This document shows positions 32,675 through 41,213 of a stretch of DNA of 64,000 nt, in pieces (the stretch's first letter is position 1; the number at the start of each line of letters is the position of its first letter). The notes beneath the pieces were generated by a model. That model did no database searches and was not told the origin of the DNA. It worked only from the letters and a program-made list of their open reading frames with translations. This DNA comes from Actinoplanes sandaracinus (GTDB taxonomy: Bacteria; Actinomycetota; Actinomycetes; Mycobacteriales; Micromonosporaceae). Both the position numbers and the translations under genes were made by a program. Location: NCBI RefSeq assembly GCF_030009775.1, contig NZ_JASCTH010000010.1, positions 220,126 to 284,125 on the forward strand, written 5' to 3'.

Positions 32675-34812
32675 CCGATGTGATCCGGGCCGATCTGGAC
32701 TGGGTGGACTCGTTCCCGACCCAGCAGGTGGCCGGCTACGACGTGCGGCCGGGCCGCACCATGCCGTTCGGCGCGACCCTGGTCAGCGGCGGCGTGAACT
32801 TCTCGATCTACTCCAGCGCGGCCAAGGCCGTGACGCTCGTGCTGTTCAAGCAGGGCGAGCCGGAGCCGGTGGCCGAACTGCCCATCCCGGACGAGTTCCG
32901 GATCGGGTCGGTGTGGTCGATGACCGTCTTCAACCTCGACTACGAGGGCATCGAGTACGGGTACCGGGTGTACGGGCCCTCCGAGGTGGACTTCCGCGAC
33001 CGGTTCGACCACACCCAGATCCTCGCCGACCCGTACGCCCGGGCCTTCTCCGGCCGCAACGAGTGGGGCCAGGAGCCGGATCGCAGCAACATCTACCCGT
33101 ACCGGTCCCGGCTGACGTTCGAGGACTTCGACTGGGAGGGCGACCAGCCGCTGCGGATCCCGTCGGTGGACCTGGTGATCTACGAGCTGCACGTGCGCGG
33201 TTTCACCCGGGACCCGTCGTCGGGCGTCGCCCAGCCGGGCACCTACGCCGGGCTGATCGAGAAGATCCCGTACCTCAAGGAGCTCGGCGTCAACTGCGTG
33301 GAGCTGATGCCGGTCTTCGAGTTCGACGAGTTCGAGAACAGCCGGATCAACGCCGAGACCGGCGAGCGGCTCTACAACTTCTGGGGTTACTCCACGGTGG
33401 GCTTCTTCGCCCCCAAGGCGGGGTACGCGGCCACCGGCAAGTTCGGCATGCAGCGCGACGAGTTCAAGAACCTGGTCAAGGAGTTCCACAAGGCCGGCAT
33501 CGAGGTCGTCCTGGACGTGGTCTTCAACCACACCGCCGAGGGCAACGAGTACGGCCCGACCATCCACTTCCGCGGGCTGGACAACCGGACCTACTACATG
33601 CTCACCCCGGAGGGCTTCTACTACAACTTCAGCGGCACGGGGAACACGCTGAACTGCAACAGCCCGATCGTCCGCGAGTACGTGCTGTCCTGCCTGCGCT
33701 TCTGGGCCAGTGAGTACCACGTCGACGGGTTCCGGTTCGACCTGGCCGCCATCCTCGGGCGGGGCCCGGACGGCGCGCCGCTGGAGAACCCGCCGCTGCT
33801 GGAGTCGATGGCCTTCGACCCGGTGCTGACCGACTGCCTGCTGATCGCCGAGGCGTGGGACGCGGGCGGCCTCTACCAGGTCGGCTCGTTCCCCAACTAC
33901 CGCCGCTGGTCGGAGTGGAACGGCAAGTACCGGGACACGGTACGGAAGTGGATCAAGGGCGACGAGGGTGTCGTCGGTGATCTGGCCACCCGGCTCGTCG
34001 GCTCGCCGGACCTGTACTGGGCGCGCGGCGCCTGCTCGTCGATCAACTTCATCACCTGTCACGACGGTTTCAACCTGGCCGACATGGTGTCGTACAACGA
34101 CAAGCACAACGAGGCCAACGGCGAGCACAACAACGACGGCGCGAACGACAACAACAGCTGGAACTGTGGCGCCGAGGGCCCGACCGACGACCCGGAGATC
34201 CTGCGCACCCGCACCCGGCAGATGAAGAACGCGATGGTGCTGCTGCTGACCAGCCAGGGCGTGCCGATGATCCTGGCCGGCGACGAGGTCGCCCGGACCC
34301 AGCACGGCAACAACAACGCCTACTGCCACGACAGCGAGCTGACGTGGATGGACTGGAACCTGGTCGACGAGAACCAGGAGATGCTGCGGTTCGTCAGCAA
34401 CATGATCGCGTTCCGCAAGGCGCACCCGTCACTGCGGGAGGGGCACCACCCGCACGGCGGCGACCCGGTCGGCTGCGGTTATCCGGACGTCAGCTGGCAC
34501 GGCATCCGGGCCTGGCAGCCGGACTGGTCGCCGCAGAGCCGGCTGATCGCGATGATGCGCAACGGCCACAACATCGAAGGCGACGACAACCACGTGTACG
34601 TCGCGTCGAACACGCACTGGGAGGACCACCGCCTGGAGCTGCCGGGCCTGCCGGACGGCATGCGATGGCACCTGTTCGCCGACACCGCCGCCGAGGCGCC
34701 GGCCGACGTGGCCGTCCCGGGCCGGGAGCCGGTCCTCGCCGACCAGCACGGCATCTCGGTCGGCGCCCGATCCTCCGTCGTCCTGGTCGGACGCGCGGTA
34801 GCGCCGTCGTGA
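32671..34812 (+). CDS. glgX: Glycogen debranching enzyme (GlgX type)
   Basis: 713-residue GH13 isoamylase-type enzyme that cleaves alpha-1,6 branches of glycogen. The N-terminal CBM48 (about residues 30-130) shows GVNFSIYSSAAKAVTLVLF. The barrel shows conserved region I DVVFNHTAEG, the nucleophile Asp region II DGFRFDLA, acid Glu region III LIAEAWDAGG, and region IV FITCHDGFNLADMVSYN. The GlgX-specific ANGEHNNDGANDNNSWNCGAEG loop follows. Full length. It starts at an ATGA overlap with the STAS gene and is followed 46 bases later by a second STAS gene, so glycogen turnover seems wired into a partner-switching operon. Confidence 0.95.
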   Translation: MTDVIRADLDWVDSFPTQQVAGYDVRPGRTMPFGATLVSGGVNFSIYSSAAKAVTLVLFKQGEPEPVAELPIPDEFRIGSVWSMTVFNLDYEGIEYGYRVYGPSEVDFRDRFDHTQILADPYARAFSGRNEWGQEPDRSNIYPYRSRLTFEDFDWEGDQPLRIPSVDLVIYELHVRGFTRDPSSGVAQPGTYAGLIEKIPYLKELGVNCVELMPVFEFDEFENSRINAETGERLYNFWGYSTVGFFAPKAGYAATGKFGMQRDEFKNLVKEFHKAGIEVVLDVVFNHTAEGNEYGPTIHFRGLDNRTYYMLTPEGFYYNFSGTGNTLNCNSPIVREYVLSCLRFWASEYHVDGFRFDLAAILGRGPDGAPLENPPLLESMAFDPVLTDCLLIAEAWDAGGLYQVGSFPNYRRWSEWNGKYRDTVRKWIKGDEGVVGDLATRLVGSPDLYWARGACSSINFITCHDGFNLADMVSYNDKHNEANGEHNNDGANDNNSWNCGAEGPTDDPEILRTRTRQMKNAMVLLLTSQGVPMILAGDEVARTQHGNNNAYCHDSELTWMDWNLVDENQEMLRFVSNMIAFRKAHPSLREGHHPHGGDPVGCGYPDVSWHGIRAWQPDWSPQSRLIAMMRNGHNIEGDDNHVYVASNTHWEDHRLELPGLPDGMRWHLFADTAAEAPADVAVPGREPVLADQHGISVGARSSVVLVGRAVAPS

Positions 34813-34858
34813 CCGGGCGACGGTCGCAGGCAGGACCCTTCCCGTTGATCAGAGGAGC

Positions 34859-35185
34859 ATGACCGTGTCGTTCACCACCACCCTGACCCGTAGCGGAAAC
34901 ACTGTGATCATCACCCTCGTGGGCGAACTGGACGCCACGACGGCGGTGGCCTTCCGCCAGGAGGTCGACCGCGCCGCCGAGGGCGACGTGGAGACGCTGG
35001 TCCTGGACATGAAGGACCTCACCTACCTGTCGTCGGCCGGACTGCGCGGACTCGTCTTCGCCAAGCAGAAGATGAGTGACGGAGTGAAAATCGTGCTGGT
35101 CAAGGCCAGTGACGAGGTCGAGCGCACCATCCGGATGGTCGGCTTCCACCACAGCGTGGTCTTCAGCGACCACGTGCCCGGCTGA
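34859..35185 (+). CDS. STAS-domain anti-sigma factor antagonist (second)
   Basis: 108-residue RsbV/SpoIIAA-type protein: GNTVIITLVGELDATTAVAFRQEVDRAAEG, then ETLVLDMKDLTYLSSAGLRGLVFAKQKM with the conserved phospho-acceptor Ser in LSSAGLR. It lies 2 bases before the kinase gene, the usual antagonist-kinase order. A GTG at 34865 has better spacing from AGAGGAG than the ATG at 34859, so the start may be 2 codons later. It differs from the STAS gene at 32312, implying two inputs to a single kinase. Confidence 0.9.
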   Translation: MTVSFTTTLTRSGNTVIITLVGELDATTAVAFRQEVDRAAEGDVETLVLDMKDLTYLSSAGLRGLVFAKQKMSDGVKIVLVKASDEVERTIRMVGFHHSVVFSDHVPG

Positions 35186-35187
35186 GG

Positions 35188-35613
35188 ATGAGCCAGCTCA
35201 AGCTGCCGGCGGTCATCGGCTCGCTGCGGGAGGCGGTCCAGTACGTGGACGACCTCGCGCGGGCCGGTGGCCTGCCGGCCGTCCGGGCCGGACGCCTCCG
35301 GCTCGCCGTCGAGGAGCTGGTAACCAACACCATCGTGCACGGCTACGGCGACAGCCGGGGGGCCTGGCAGCAGCTGCTGCTGGACTCCGGCGTCGAGTCC
35401 GACCAGGTCTGGGTACGTATCGTCGACGACGCGCCACCCTTCGACCCCACCCGGTGCCAACCTCCCCGTGATCTGGACAGTCCGCTGGCCGATCGGACCC
35501 CCGGCGGGCTGGGCCTCTATCTTGCCGGCCAGTCGGTCGATCGGATGACTTACGAATACTCCGGTGGGCGTAACCGCGTAACGCTCTTCATGAACCGGTC
35601 GAACACGCGGTGA
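35188..35613 (+). CDS. RsbW/SpoIIAB-like anti-sigma ATPase kinase
   Basis: 141 residues with a GHKL ATPase fold: RLAVEELVTNTIVHGYGD (N-box), VWVRIVDDAPPFDP (G1 box Asp) and TPGGLGLYLAGQSVDRMTYEYSGGRNRVTLFM (G2 region). Such kinases hold a sigma factor or other target and phosphorylate the STAS antagonists. No sigma factor gene is present in the window, so the target lies elsewhere or is not a sigma factor. The stop overlaps an in-frame upstream extension of the phosphatase gene. Confidence 0.9.
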   Translation: MSQLKLPAVIGSLREAVQYVDDLARAGGLPAVRAGRLRLAVEELVTNTIVHGYGDSRGAWQQLLLDSGVESDQVWVRIVDDAPPFDPTRCQPPRDLDSPLADRTPGGLGLYLAGQSVDRMTYEYSGGRNRVTLFMNRSNTR

Positions 35614-35657
35614 TCCGGTCCCACGCGGGCCGGTGCAACAAGCTCGGAGGTACGCCC

Positions 35658-36884
35658 ATGCAGCTGACGCTGCTGGTCAGTAAGCCGTCAGACACCGCCG
35701 ACCATCTGCGGGCGGTGCTCGCCAGTGACGGGATGGACGTTCGTCAGCTGACGCCGGAACAGGCTCTCACCACCGAATGGGGCCCGCCCGGCGGCGTCCC
35801 GGACCTGCTGCTGGTCAACGCCGGGCTGGACCTGGTGACCGTCCGGTCGCTGCTGCACCGGCTCGGCCGGGCGGCGGACCGGCCGCCGACAGTGGTGACC
35901 TTCGTCGACGACCGGTACGCCGATCTGGAGCCGTACGTGCGGGCGGGCCTGGACTACATCGTGCCGCCGTACGTGCCGAAGCAGGTCCGGGACCGGCTCG
36001 TCGCCAGCCAGCTGCGCCAGCTGATCTGCCCGGACTCCGGCGACCTGCAGAGCACCACAGCCCTGTTGCGTTACGAGCAGGAGCTGGCGATCGGGCGGGA
36101 GATCCAGCTGGGTTTCCTGCCGGACGGGCTGCCGACGCCCGCGGGCTGGAACTTCACCGCGCGGTTCCTGCCGGCCCGGGAGGTCTCCGGCGACTTCTAC
36201 GATGCCTTCGAGATGCTCGACGGGCGGCGGATCGCGCTGGTGGTCGCCGACGTCTGTGACAAGGGCGTCGGCGCCGCCCTGTTCATGGCGCTGATCCGCA
36301 GCCTGCTGCGGCACACCGCGGTCTATCTGGAGACCAGCACCCGGGACCGGGCGGGTCACCCGCCCGACGCCGATGCCGAGCGGCGCCGCGACGAGGAGAT
36401 GCTGATGCGTGCCGTCACCTCGACCAACGACTACCTCATCAAGAACCACATGCGGCAGGCGTACTTCGCGACGTTGTTCTTCGCCATCCTCGACCCGGAG
36501 ACCGGCTCGCTGGTCTTCGTCAACTGCGGGCACAACCCGCCGCTGATCCGCCGGCACAACGGCGACGTCATGCTGCTCCACCCGACCGGGCCCGCGCTGG
36601 GGCTGATACCACAGGCGTCGTTCCGGCCGGCCAGCACCACGCTGGAGCCGGGTGACCTGTTCTTCGGCTACACCGACGGGGTGACCGAGGCCCGTAACAC
36701 CGCGGGGGTGCTGCTCGGTGAGGCGAAGATGACGGCGATCGTGTGCACGGACGCCACCAGCGCGCGCGAGACGCTCAACTGTGTCGAGCGCTGCATCAAC
36801 GAGCACGCCGGCGTCGCCGAGCAGGCCGACGACATCACCATGATGGCCGTGCACCGTGACCTGGCGGTGATGCCGGTCCGGTGA
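35658..36884 (+). CDS. PP2C (SpoIIE-type) phosphatase with degenerate receiver domain
   Basis: 408 residues. The N-terminal ~120 have a CheY-like layout (MQLTLLVSKPSDTADHLRAVLASDGMDVRQL, DLLLVNAGLDLVTVRSLL, VVTFVDDRY), but the phosphoacceptor Asp position reads VNAG, so it is probably not phosphorylated. The rest is a SpoIIE/RsbU phosphatase: ELAIGREIQLGFLPDGLPTPAGWNFTARFLPAREVSGDFYDAFEM, VVADVCDKGVGAALFMALIRSLLR, VNCGHNPPLI, LFFGYTDGVTEARN and EQADDITMMAV. It would dephosphorylate the STAS proteins of the operon. GGAGG at 35646 supports ATG 35658; an in-frame GTG at 35610 overlaps the kinase stop. A hairpin terminator follows. Confidence 0.92.
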   Translation: MQLTLLVSKPSDTADHLRAVLASDGMDVRQLTPEQALTTEWGPPGGVPDLLLVNAGLDLVTVRSLLHRLGRAADRPPTVVTFVDDRYADLEPYVRAGLDYIVPPYVPKQVRDRLVASQLRQLICPDSGDLQSTTALLRYEQELAIGREIQLGFLPDGLPTPAGWNFTARFLPAREVSGDFYDAFEMLDGRRIALVVADVCDKGVGAALFMALIRSLLRHTAVYLETSTRDRAGHPPDADAERRRDEEMLMRAVTSTNDYLIKNHMRQAYFATLFFAILDPETGSLVFVNCGHNPPLIRRHNGDVMLLHPTGPALGLIPQASFRPASTTLEPGDLFFGYTDGVTEARNTAGVLLGEAKMTAIVCTDATSARETLNCVERCINEHAGVAEQADDITMMAVHRDLAVMPVR

Positions 36885-36902
36885 CCGCGGCCGACGGGCC
36901 GC

Positions 36903-36932
36903 AGCCGCCGATTCGGCGCCGAATCGGCGGCT
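36903..36932. terminator. Bidirectional terminator palindrome
   Basis: Perfect 30-bp palindrome with arms AGCCGCCGATTCGGC and its complement. It lies 18 bases after the phosphatase stop and 18 bases before the end of the convergent IS701-like gene. Confidence 0.8.
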
Positions 36933-36949
36933 CCTGCCGGCTCCTTCGC

Positions 36950-38164
36950 TCAGAAGCCGGTGCTGTGGCCCATGGCGTCCAGCAGGGAGAAGATGTAGGC
37001 CGCCGACACCAGGGTCACGTGGTGGTGCCAGCCGGCGAAGGTCCGGCCCTCGTAATCGCGCAGGCCGAACTTGTCGGCGAACTCCTCCACCCGCTCGTCG
37101 ACCAGCCGCGGGAGCTTGATCAGGCTGACCAGGTCGGCCAGGGGCCGGTCGTCGACGTTGGTGATCCAGTAACCGCGTGGCTGCGGCTTGCCGAACGGCC
37201 ACTCGACGACGAGCTGGTAGTCCGGTTCCTGTCCGGGTATCCGCGCCGGGTTGTCCGGGCGTACCGGCATGATGGGCACGGTCAGGAACTGCGACCGGTG
37301 TTTGTGCTCACCGTCGGCGTCCGGCCAGCTCACCGTGGTGCGGCCGGCGTCCGGCAGCTTCTGCACGAGGTCACCGACGGCTCCCTTCCAGATCATCGGG
37401 CGGGCGCCGGGCCGCAGCACCGGCATTCCGCCGGCCACGCGCTGGTGCTCGGGCGCGTAACGCACCTGGAGGTTGCCGCTGACGTGCACGACGTGCTGCA
37501 GGTCGCGGTCCGCCAGGGCGCCCAGCAACAGGTTGACCGTGGTGAGCTGCCGGGCGTCGACCACCACCGGCGCGGGGGTCATGCCCCAGTCCAGGGTCAT
37601 GTCGTCGATCGTCTCCACCTGGTACTGCCAGTAGGGACGCGGTTTCTCGTGGTCGGGGAGCCGGGCCCGGGCGCGGCGTTCGTTGTCGGCGCCCCATGGC
37701 TCCGGGAGCACCAGCCGCCAGTTGACCGGGATGCTGTACTCGGGCGAGGCGAGGATCGCCACGGCCGCCAGCTGGCAGTTGCTGACCTTCTGTTGTGAGC
37801 GCACGTACTGGCGGTGGACAGCCGCCGAGTACCTGCCGTGCTTGGGGAACGCCACCTCGCCGATCACCCAGGCGGCCGGCTTGACGGCTCGGACCAGCCG
37901 GTTCAGCAGCCGCTCGCGGATCGGGCGGTAGTCCCAGGGGCTCTGGTTGATGAACTGCTGCAGTGACTGCTCGGAATGAGTTCCCGGAGTCATGCTGGCC
38001 ATTCGGCGGATCGACTTGCGACCATGGCAATGGAGCAGGCCATGCAGGTACGTCTCGCCGGCGCGCCGCTGGTCGGCCCGGTTCAGGGCCTGGAAGATGT
38101 CATCGCAGAAGTCCTTGAAATGATCATCGGAGCGGTGCGCCGGCCGTTGGCCGTACTGCGCCAT
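36950..38164 (-). CDS. IS701-transposase-like protein, probably domesticated
   Basis: 404 residues with the IS701/DDE_5 architecture: FCDDIFQALNRADQRRAGETYLHGLLHCHGRKSIRRMA, then QQFINQSPWDYRPIRERLL, VSNCQLAAVAILASPEYSIPVNWRLVLPEPWG, VVVDARQLTTVNLLLGALADRDLQHVVHVSG and YEGRTFAGWHHHVTLVSAAYIFSLL. The first catalytic Asp (WVxDDTGFPK in active IS701 transposases) is replaced: AAWVIGEVAFPKHG at about residues 98-110. The second Asp (VVVDA) and the Glu (YEGR) are kept. No terminal inverted repeats are seen around the gene. GGGGGAAAC precedes ATG 38164; the frame is open upstream but without a better start. Loss of a catalytic residue in a complete frame suggests a regulatory or DNA-binding role. 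Confidence 0.72.
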   Translation of the reverse strand: MAQYGQRPAHRSDDHFKDFCDDIFQALNRADQRRAGETYLHGLLHCHGRKSIRRMASMTPGTHSEQSLQQFINQSPWDYRPIRERLLNRLVRAVKPAAWVIGEVAFPKHGRYSAAVHRQYVRSQQKVSNCQLAAVAILASPEYSIPVNWRLVLPEPWGADNERRARARLPDHEKPRPYWQYQVETIDDMTLDWGMTPAPVVVDARQLTTVNLLLGALADRDLQHVVHVSGNLQVRYAPEHQRVAGGMPVLRPGARPMIWKGAVGDLVQKLPDAGRTTVSWPDADGEHKHRSQFLTVPIMPVRPDNPARIPGQEPDYQLVVEWPFGKPQPRGYWITNVDDRPLADLVSLIKLPRLVDERVEEFADKFGLRDYEGRTFAGWHHHVTLVSAAYIFSLLDAMGHSTGF

Positions 38165-38199
38165 GTTTCCCCCATGTTTCCTATCGAAGAATGAATTTG

Positions 38200-38214
38200 T
38201 GGTCTTAAAGACCA
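38200..38214. promoter_or_regulatory. Inverted repeat upstream of the IS701-like gene
   Basis: TGGTCTTAAAGACCA: 7-bp arms around a single base, 36 bp upstream of the minus-strand ATG at 38164, in the promoter position. It may be an operator of the domesticated gene. Confidence 0.4.
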
Positions 38215-38610
38215 GCCCATTGATCTCCGTAGACGCGTTCCTTTGTAGCGAATGAATTAGGCCGAGGCAAGGAGCCGCGCCGTGAACTCTGGGCAATCCG
38301 CAAAGATGTCAAGTCCGAGAAATCACCCGTGTCACGCTATGTTCTCGCCGAGCGCGCAAATATGTGCGGGTTAACATTCGCATATCGTTCGAAGTGGACA
38401 TTATGTCTTCTGTGTCGGGTCTTTGTCGTTGCCCACGGTGATGATCCGCGTGCTGAACGTGCGATCAGTGATGCGCGGGTTGCATCGCCACGCGGGCCCG
38501 ACACCTGCCCCGTGCCTGCGTCCGGCCGCCGTCCAGGCACTGTCCGGCCCCGAACTTGACGTAATTCGCCGGCTGAGTTCCCTCGGTCTCAGCAGCCGTT
38601 ATGGGTCCTG

Positions 38611-38645
38611 TTGACTTGCCCCGGCGTGCACACAAGTATTCGAAT
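38611..38645 (+). promoter_or_regulatory. Candidate promoter of the DJ-1/ThDP operon
   Basis: TTGACT (38611-38616), 17-base spacer, AAGTAT (38634-38639), about 65 bases before ATG 38703. The 10-mer GTATTCGAAT (38636-38645) overlapping the -10 occurs elsewhere only at 30353-30362. Confidence 0.5.
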
Positions 38646-38702
38646 GTCACCGGTTCCTGCCGTGCGTCCACGCCGCCGAACCGAATTCAGCGAGGAGTTC
38701 CC

Positions 38703-39530
38703 ATGACAAAGAAGGTGCTCACTGTGCTTTCCGAGTACGGCTATTGGGGAGAGGAGTTGATCGGCCCGCTGCATCATTTCGACGAACGTGGATATGACGT
38801 CGTATTCGCGACACCGAAGGGGCGACGCCCGCACGCCCTCCCGCCGAGCCTGGAACCCGACTCGATCGACCCGCCGCTGGGCCGCAGCGTCGTCTCCGTC
38901 GAGGTCGCCAAGGCCGCCCGTGACCTCGACGAGTCGTCGCGACTGGACAACCCGCTCGACCTGTCCACCTGGGTGCCGGAACGCCCGTACACCAGCGACG
39001 CCGATTACCTGCGGCAGCTGGAGCGTTACAACCAGGCGGCCGGCCAGCAGCTCGACGAGCGCATCGCCGAGTACGACGCGATGATCATCGTCGGGGGCAG
39101 CGGCCCCATCGTGGACCTGGCCAACAACGGCCGCATCCACGACATCATTCTGGCCTTCCTGCGCGCCGGCAAGCCCATCGGGGCGGAATGTTACGGCGTC
39201 ACCTGTCTCGCCTTCGCCCGGGACTGGGAGGACCGCAAGAGCATCATCTGGGGCAAGCACGTCACCGGCCACTGCAAGGAATACGACTACAAGGACGGCA
39301 CGGGCTTCCTCACCACCGACTTCAACATGGGGCCGCCGCCGTACCCGCTGGAGTACATCCTGCGCGACGCCACCGGCCCGGACGGCCGCTACCACGGCAA
39401 CTTCGGCAAAGAGGTGTCGGTCATCGTGGACTACCCGTTCGTCACCGGACGGTCCACCGCGGACTCCTTCACCACCGGCGCCAAGATGGTCGAGGTCCTC
39501 GAACACGGCCTCCGCCGCTACGGCTGGTAA
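38703..39530 (+). CDS. DJ-1/PfpI-family protein (first of three)
   Basis: 275-residue type-1 glutamine-amidotransferase-fold protein. Core strand MTKKVLTVLSEYGYWGEELIGPLHHFDERGYDVVFATPKG, the nucleophile elbow GAECYGVTCLAFARDW (Cys), and a conserved acidic residue in the WGEE stretch. The family covers glyoxalase III/chaperones, isonitrile hydratases and deglycase-like enzymes; which applies is unclear. GAGGAG precedes ATG 38703. It is the lead gene of an operon with a ThDP enzyme 5 bases downstream, so a role in aldehyde or 2-oxoacid chemistry is plausible. Confidence 0.85.
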   Translation: MTKKVLTVLSEYGYWGEELIGPLHHFDERGYDVVFATPKGRRPHALPPSLEPDSIDPPLGRSVVSVEVAKAARDLDESSRLDNPLDLSTWVPERPYTSDADYLRQLERYNQAAGQQLDERIAEYDAMIIVGGSGPIVDLANNGRIHDIILAFLRAGKPIGAECYGVTCLAFARDWEDRKSIIWGKHVTGHCKEYDYKDGTGFLTTDFNMGPPPYPLEYILRDATGPDGRYHGNFGKEVSVIVDYPFVTGRSTADSFTTGAKMVEVLEHGLRRYGW

Positions 39531-39535
39531 CGGCG

Positions 39536-41182
39536 GTGGCCAGGACCGGCAAAGAGGCGATGATCGAACAGTTCCTCGCCGACGGCATCACCCACATGTT
39601 CGGCAACCCGGGAACCGTCGAACAGGGCTTCCTCGACGCCCTGGAATCCTTCCCCGACTTCCACTACATCCTGACGTTGCAGGAGACGGTGGCCGCCGGA
39701 GTCGCCGACGGGTACGCCCGGGCGACCGGCGGCCCCGCCGTGCTGCAACTGCACAGCGGCGTGGGCCTGGGCAACGGCATCGGCATGATGTACCAGTCCA
39801 AGCGGGGACACACCCCGCTGATCGTGATCGCCGGCGAGGCCGGCGTCGCCTACGACGCGATGGACGCGCAGATGGCGGCCGACCTGGTCGCGATGGCCCG
39901 GCCGGTCACCAAGTGGGCGACCCGGGTGGTCGACTCCCGTTCGCTGCTGCGGATCCTGCGGCGGGCCGTGAAGATCGCCATGACGCCGCCGCGTGGCCCG
40001 GTGTTCGTGGCCCTGCCGATGGACGTGCTGGACGAGCTCAACGACGAGCCGGTCACCGCGACCGTCATCCCGCACACCCGCACGCTGCCGCCGCCGGACC
40101 TGGTGGCGCAGGCGGCGGCGCTGCTGGCCGGCGCGCAACGGCCGCTGCTGATCGTCGGCGACGGCGTCACGGTCTCCGGCGCGGAGCCCGAGCTGGCCCG
40201 GGTGGCCGAGAAGCTCGGCGCCGACGTCTGGTACGCCGACTCCTCCGACGTGCAACTGCCCGCCGGGCACCCGCTCTCGCGCGGCGCCCTCGGCCACATG
40301 TTCGGGCCGGTCAGCCGGGCCGCGGTCCAGGCCGCCGACGCGGTCCTGGTGGTGGGCACCTACGTGTTCCCGGAGGTGTTCCCCGACCTGACCTCGCCGT
40401 TCGCCGAGGACGCGTCCATCGTGCACGTCGATCTCGACGCGTACGAGATCGCGAAGAACCACCCGGTGACGCTGGGCCTGGTGGCTGACCCGAAACCGAC
40501 CCTCGCGGCGATCGCCGACGTGCTGGACCGGCTCCGCACCCCGGAACAGGACACGGCGGCGGCCGTACGGATCGAGGCCCGTCGAGCCGAGAAGACGGCC
40601 GCCGCCGCAGTCCCCGACGACACCCTGATCGCCGCGTTCCTCACCGAACTGGCGTCGCGGGCGCCGGCGGACCTGATGGTGTTCGACGAGGCGCTGACCG
40701 CCTCGCCCTACCTCACCCGGTACTTGCGGCCCAGCCTGCCCGGGCACTACCTGGTCACCCGGGGCGGCTCCCTGGGCGTCGGCATCCCGGGCGCGGTGGG
40801 CATGAAGATCGCGCACCCGGACCGGATGGTCGTCGGGTTCGCCGGCGACGGCGGCAGCATGTACACCTACCAGGCGCTGTGGACCGCCGCCCGGCACGAT
40901 GTGCCGGCCGTCTTCGTGGTCTGCAACAACCACCGCTACCAGCTCCTGAACGCCAACATCGACGAGTACTGGCGCGAGCAGGGCATCAGCGGCCGCCCAC
41001 ACCCGCGGTCGTTCGACCTCGGCCACCCCGAGATCGACTTCGTCGGGCTGGCCCGGTCGCTCGGCGCCGACGGTCTGCGCGTCGACAAGTCCGAGCAGAT
41101 CGCCGACGCCGTCGAGCGGATGCTCACCACCCGCCGTCCGCTGCTGATCGAACTGCAGACCGACGACACCATCGGCCGCTGA
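39536..41182 (+). CDS. Thiamine-diphosphate-dependent decarboxylase/lyase (benzoylformate-decarboxylase-like)
   Basis: 548 residues with the three ThDP domains. PYR domain: FGNPGTVEQGFLDAL and the conserved Glu of LQETVAAGVADGYARATGGP. Central domain: RPLLIVGDGVTVSGAEPELARVAEKLGADVW. PP domain: the Mg-ThDP motif GFAGDGGSMYTYQALWTAARHDVPAVFVVCNNHRYQLL (GDG...NN). An IPGAVGMKIAHPDR segment leads into it. Such enzymes decarboxylate 2-oxo acids or make and break acyloin bonds. The N-terminus resembles benzoylformate decarboxylase/benzaldehyde lyase relatives more than acetolactate synthase. GTG 39536 is 5 bases after the DJ-1 stop; no stronger ribosome binding site decides the start. Confidence 0.9.
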   Translation: MARTGKEAMIEQFLADGITHMFGNPGTVEQGFLDALESFPDFHYILTLQETVAAGVADGYARATGGPAVLQLHSGVGLGNGIGMMYQSKRGHTPLIVIAGEAGVAYDAMDAQMAADLVAMARPVTKWATRVVDSRSLLRILRRAVKIAMTPPRGPVFVALPMDVLDELNDEPVTATVIPHTRTLPPPDLVAQAAALLAGAQRPLLIVGDGVTVSGAEPELARVAEKLGADVWYADSSDVQLPAGHPLSRGALGHMFGPVSRAAVQAADAVLVVGTYVFPEVFPDLTSPFAEDASIVHVDLDAYEIAKNHPVTLGLVADPKPTLAAIADVLDRLRTPEQDTAAAVRIEARRAEKTAAAAVPDDTLIAAFLTELASRAPADLMVFDEALTASPYLTRYLRPSLPGHYLVTRGGSLGVGIPGAVGMKIAHPDRMVVGFAGDGGSMYTYQALWTAARHDVPAVFVVCNNHRYQLLNANIDEYWREQGISGRPHPRSFDLGHPEIDFVGLARSLGADGLRVDKSEQIADAVERMLTTRRPLLIELQTDDTIGR

Positions 41183-41213
41183 ACCGCCGGCGACCCGAAA
41201 GGAAGGGCGCGAC

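Larger units (their letters stand above)
38165..38702. other. Divergent non-coding region, AT-rich
   Basis: 538 bases between the IS701-like gene and the DJ-1 operon. Composition is clearly lower in GC than the flanks. It holds a 15-bp inverted repeat near 38207 and a promoter at 38611-38639, described separately. Short open frames here lack motifs and ribosome binding sites. Confidence 0.5.

Noticed and set aside
32500..34425. 641-codon minus-strand frame opposite glgX
   Set aside because: Low-complexity Val/Asp/Arg composition, mirror of the third-position GC bias of glgX.
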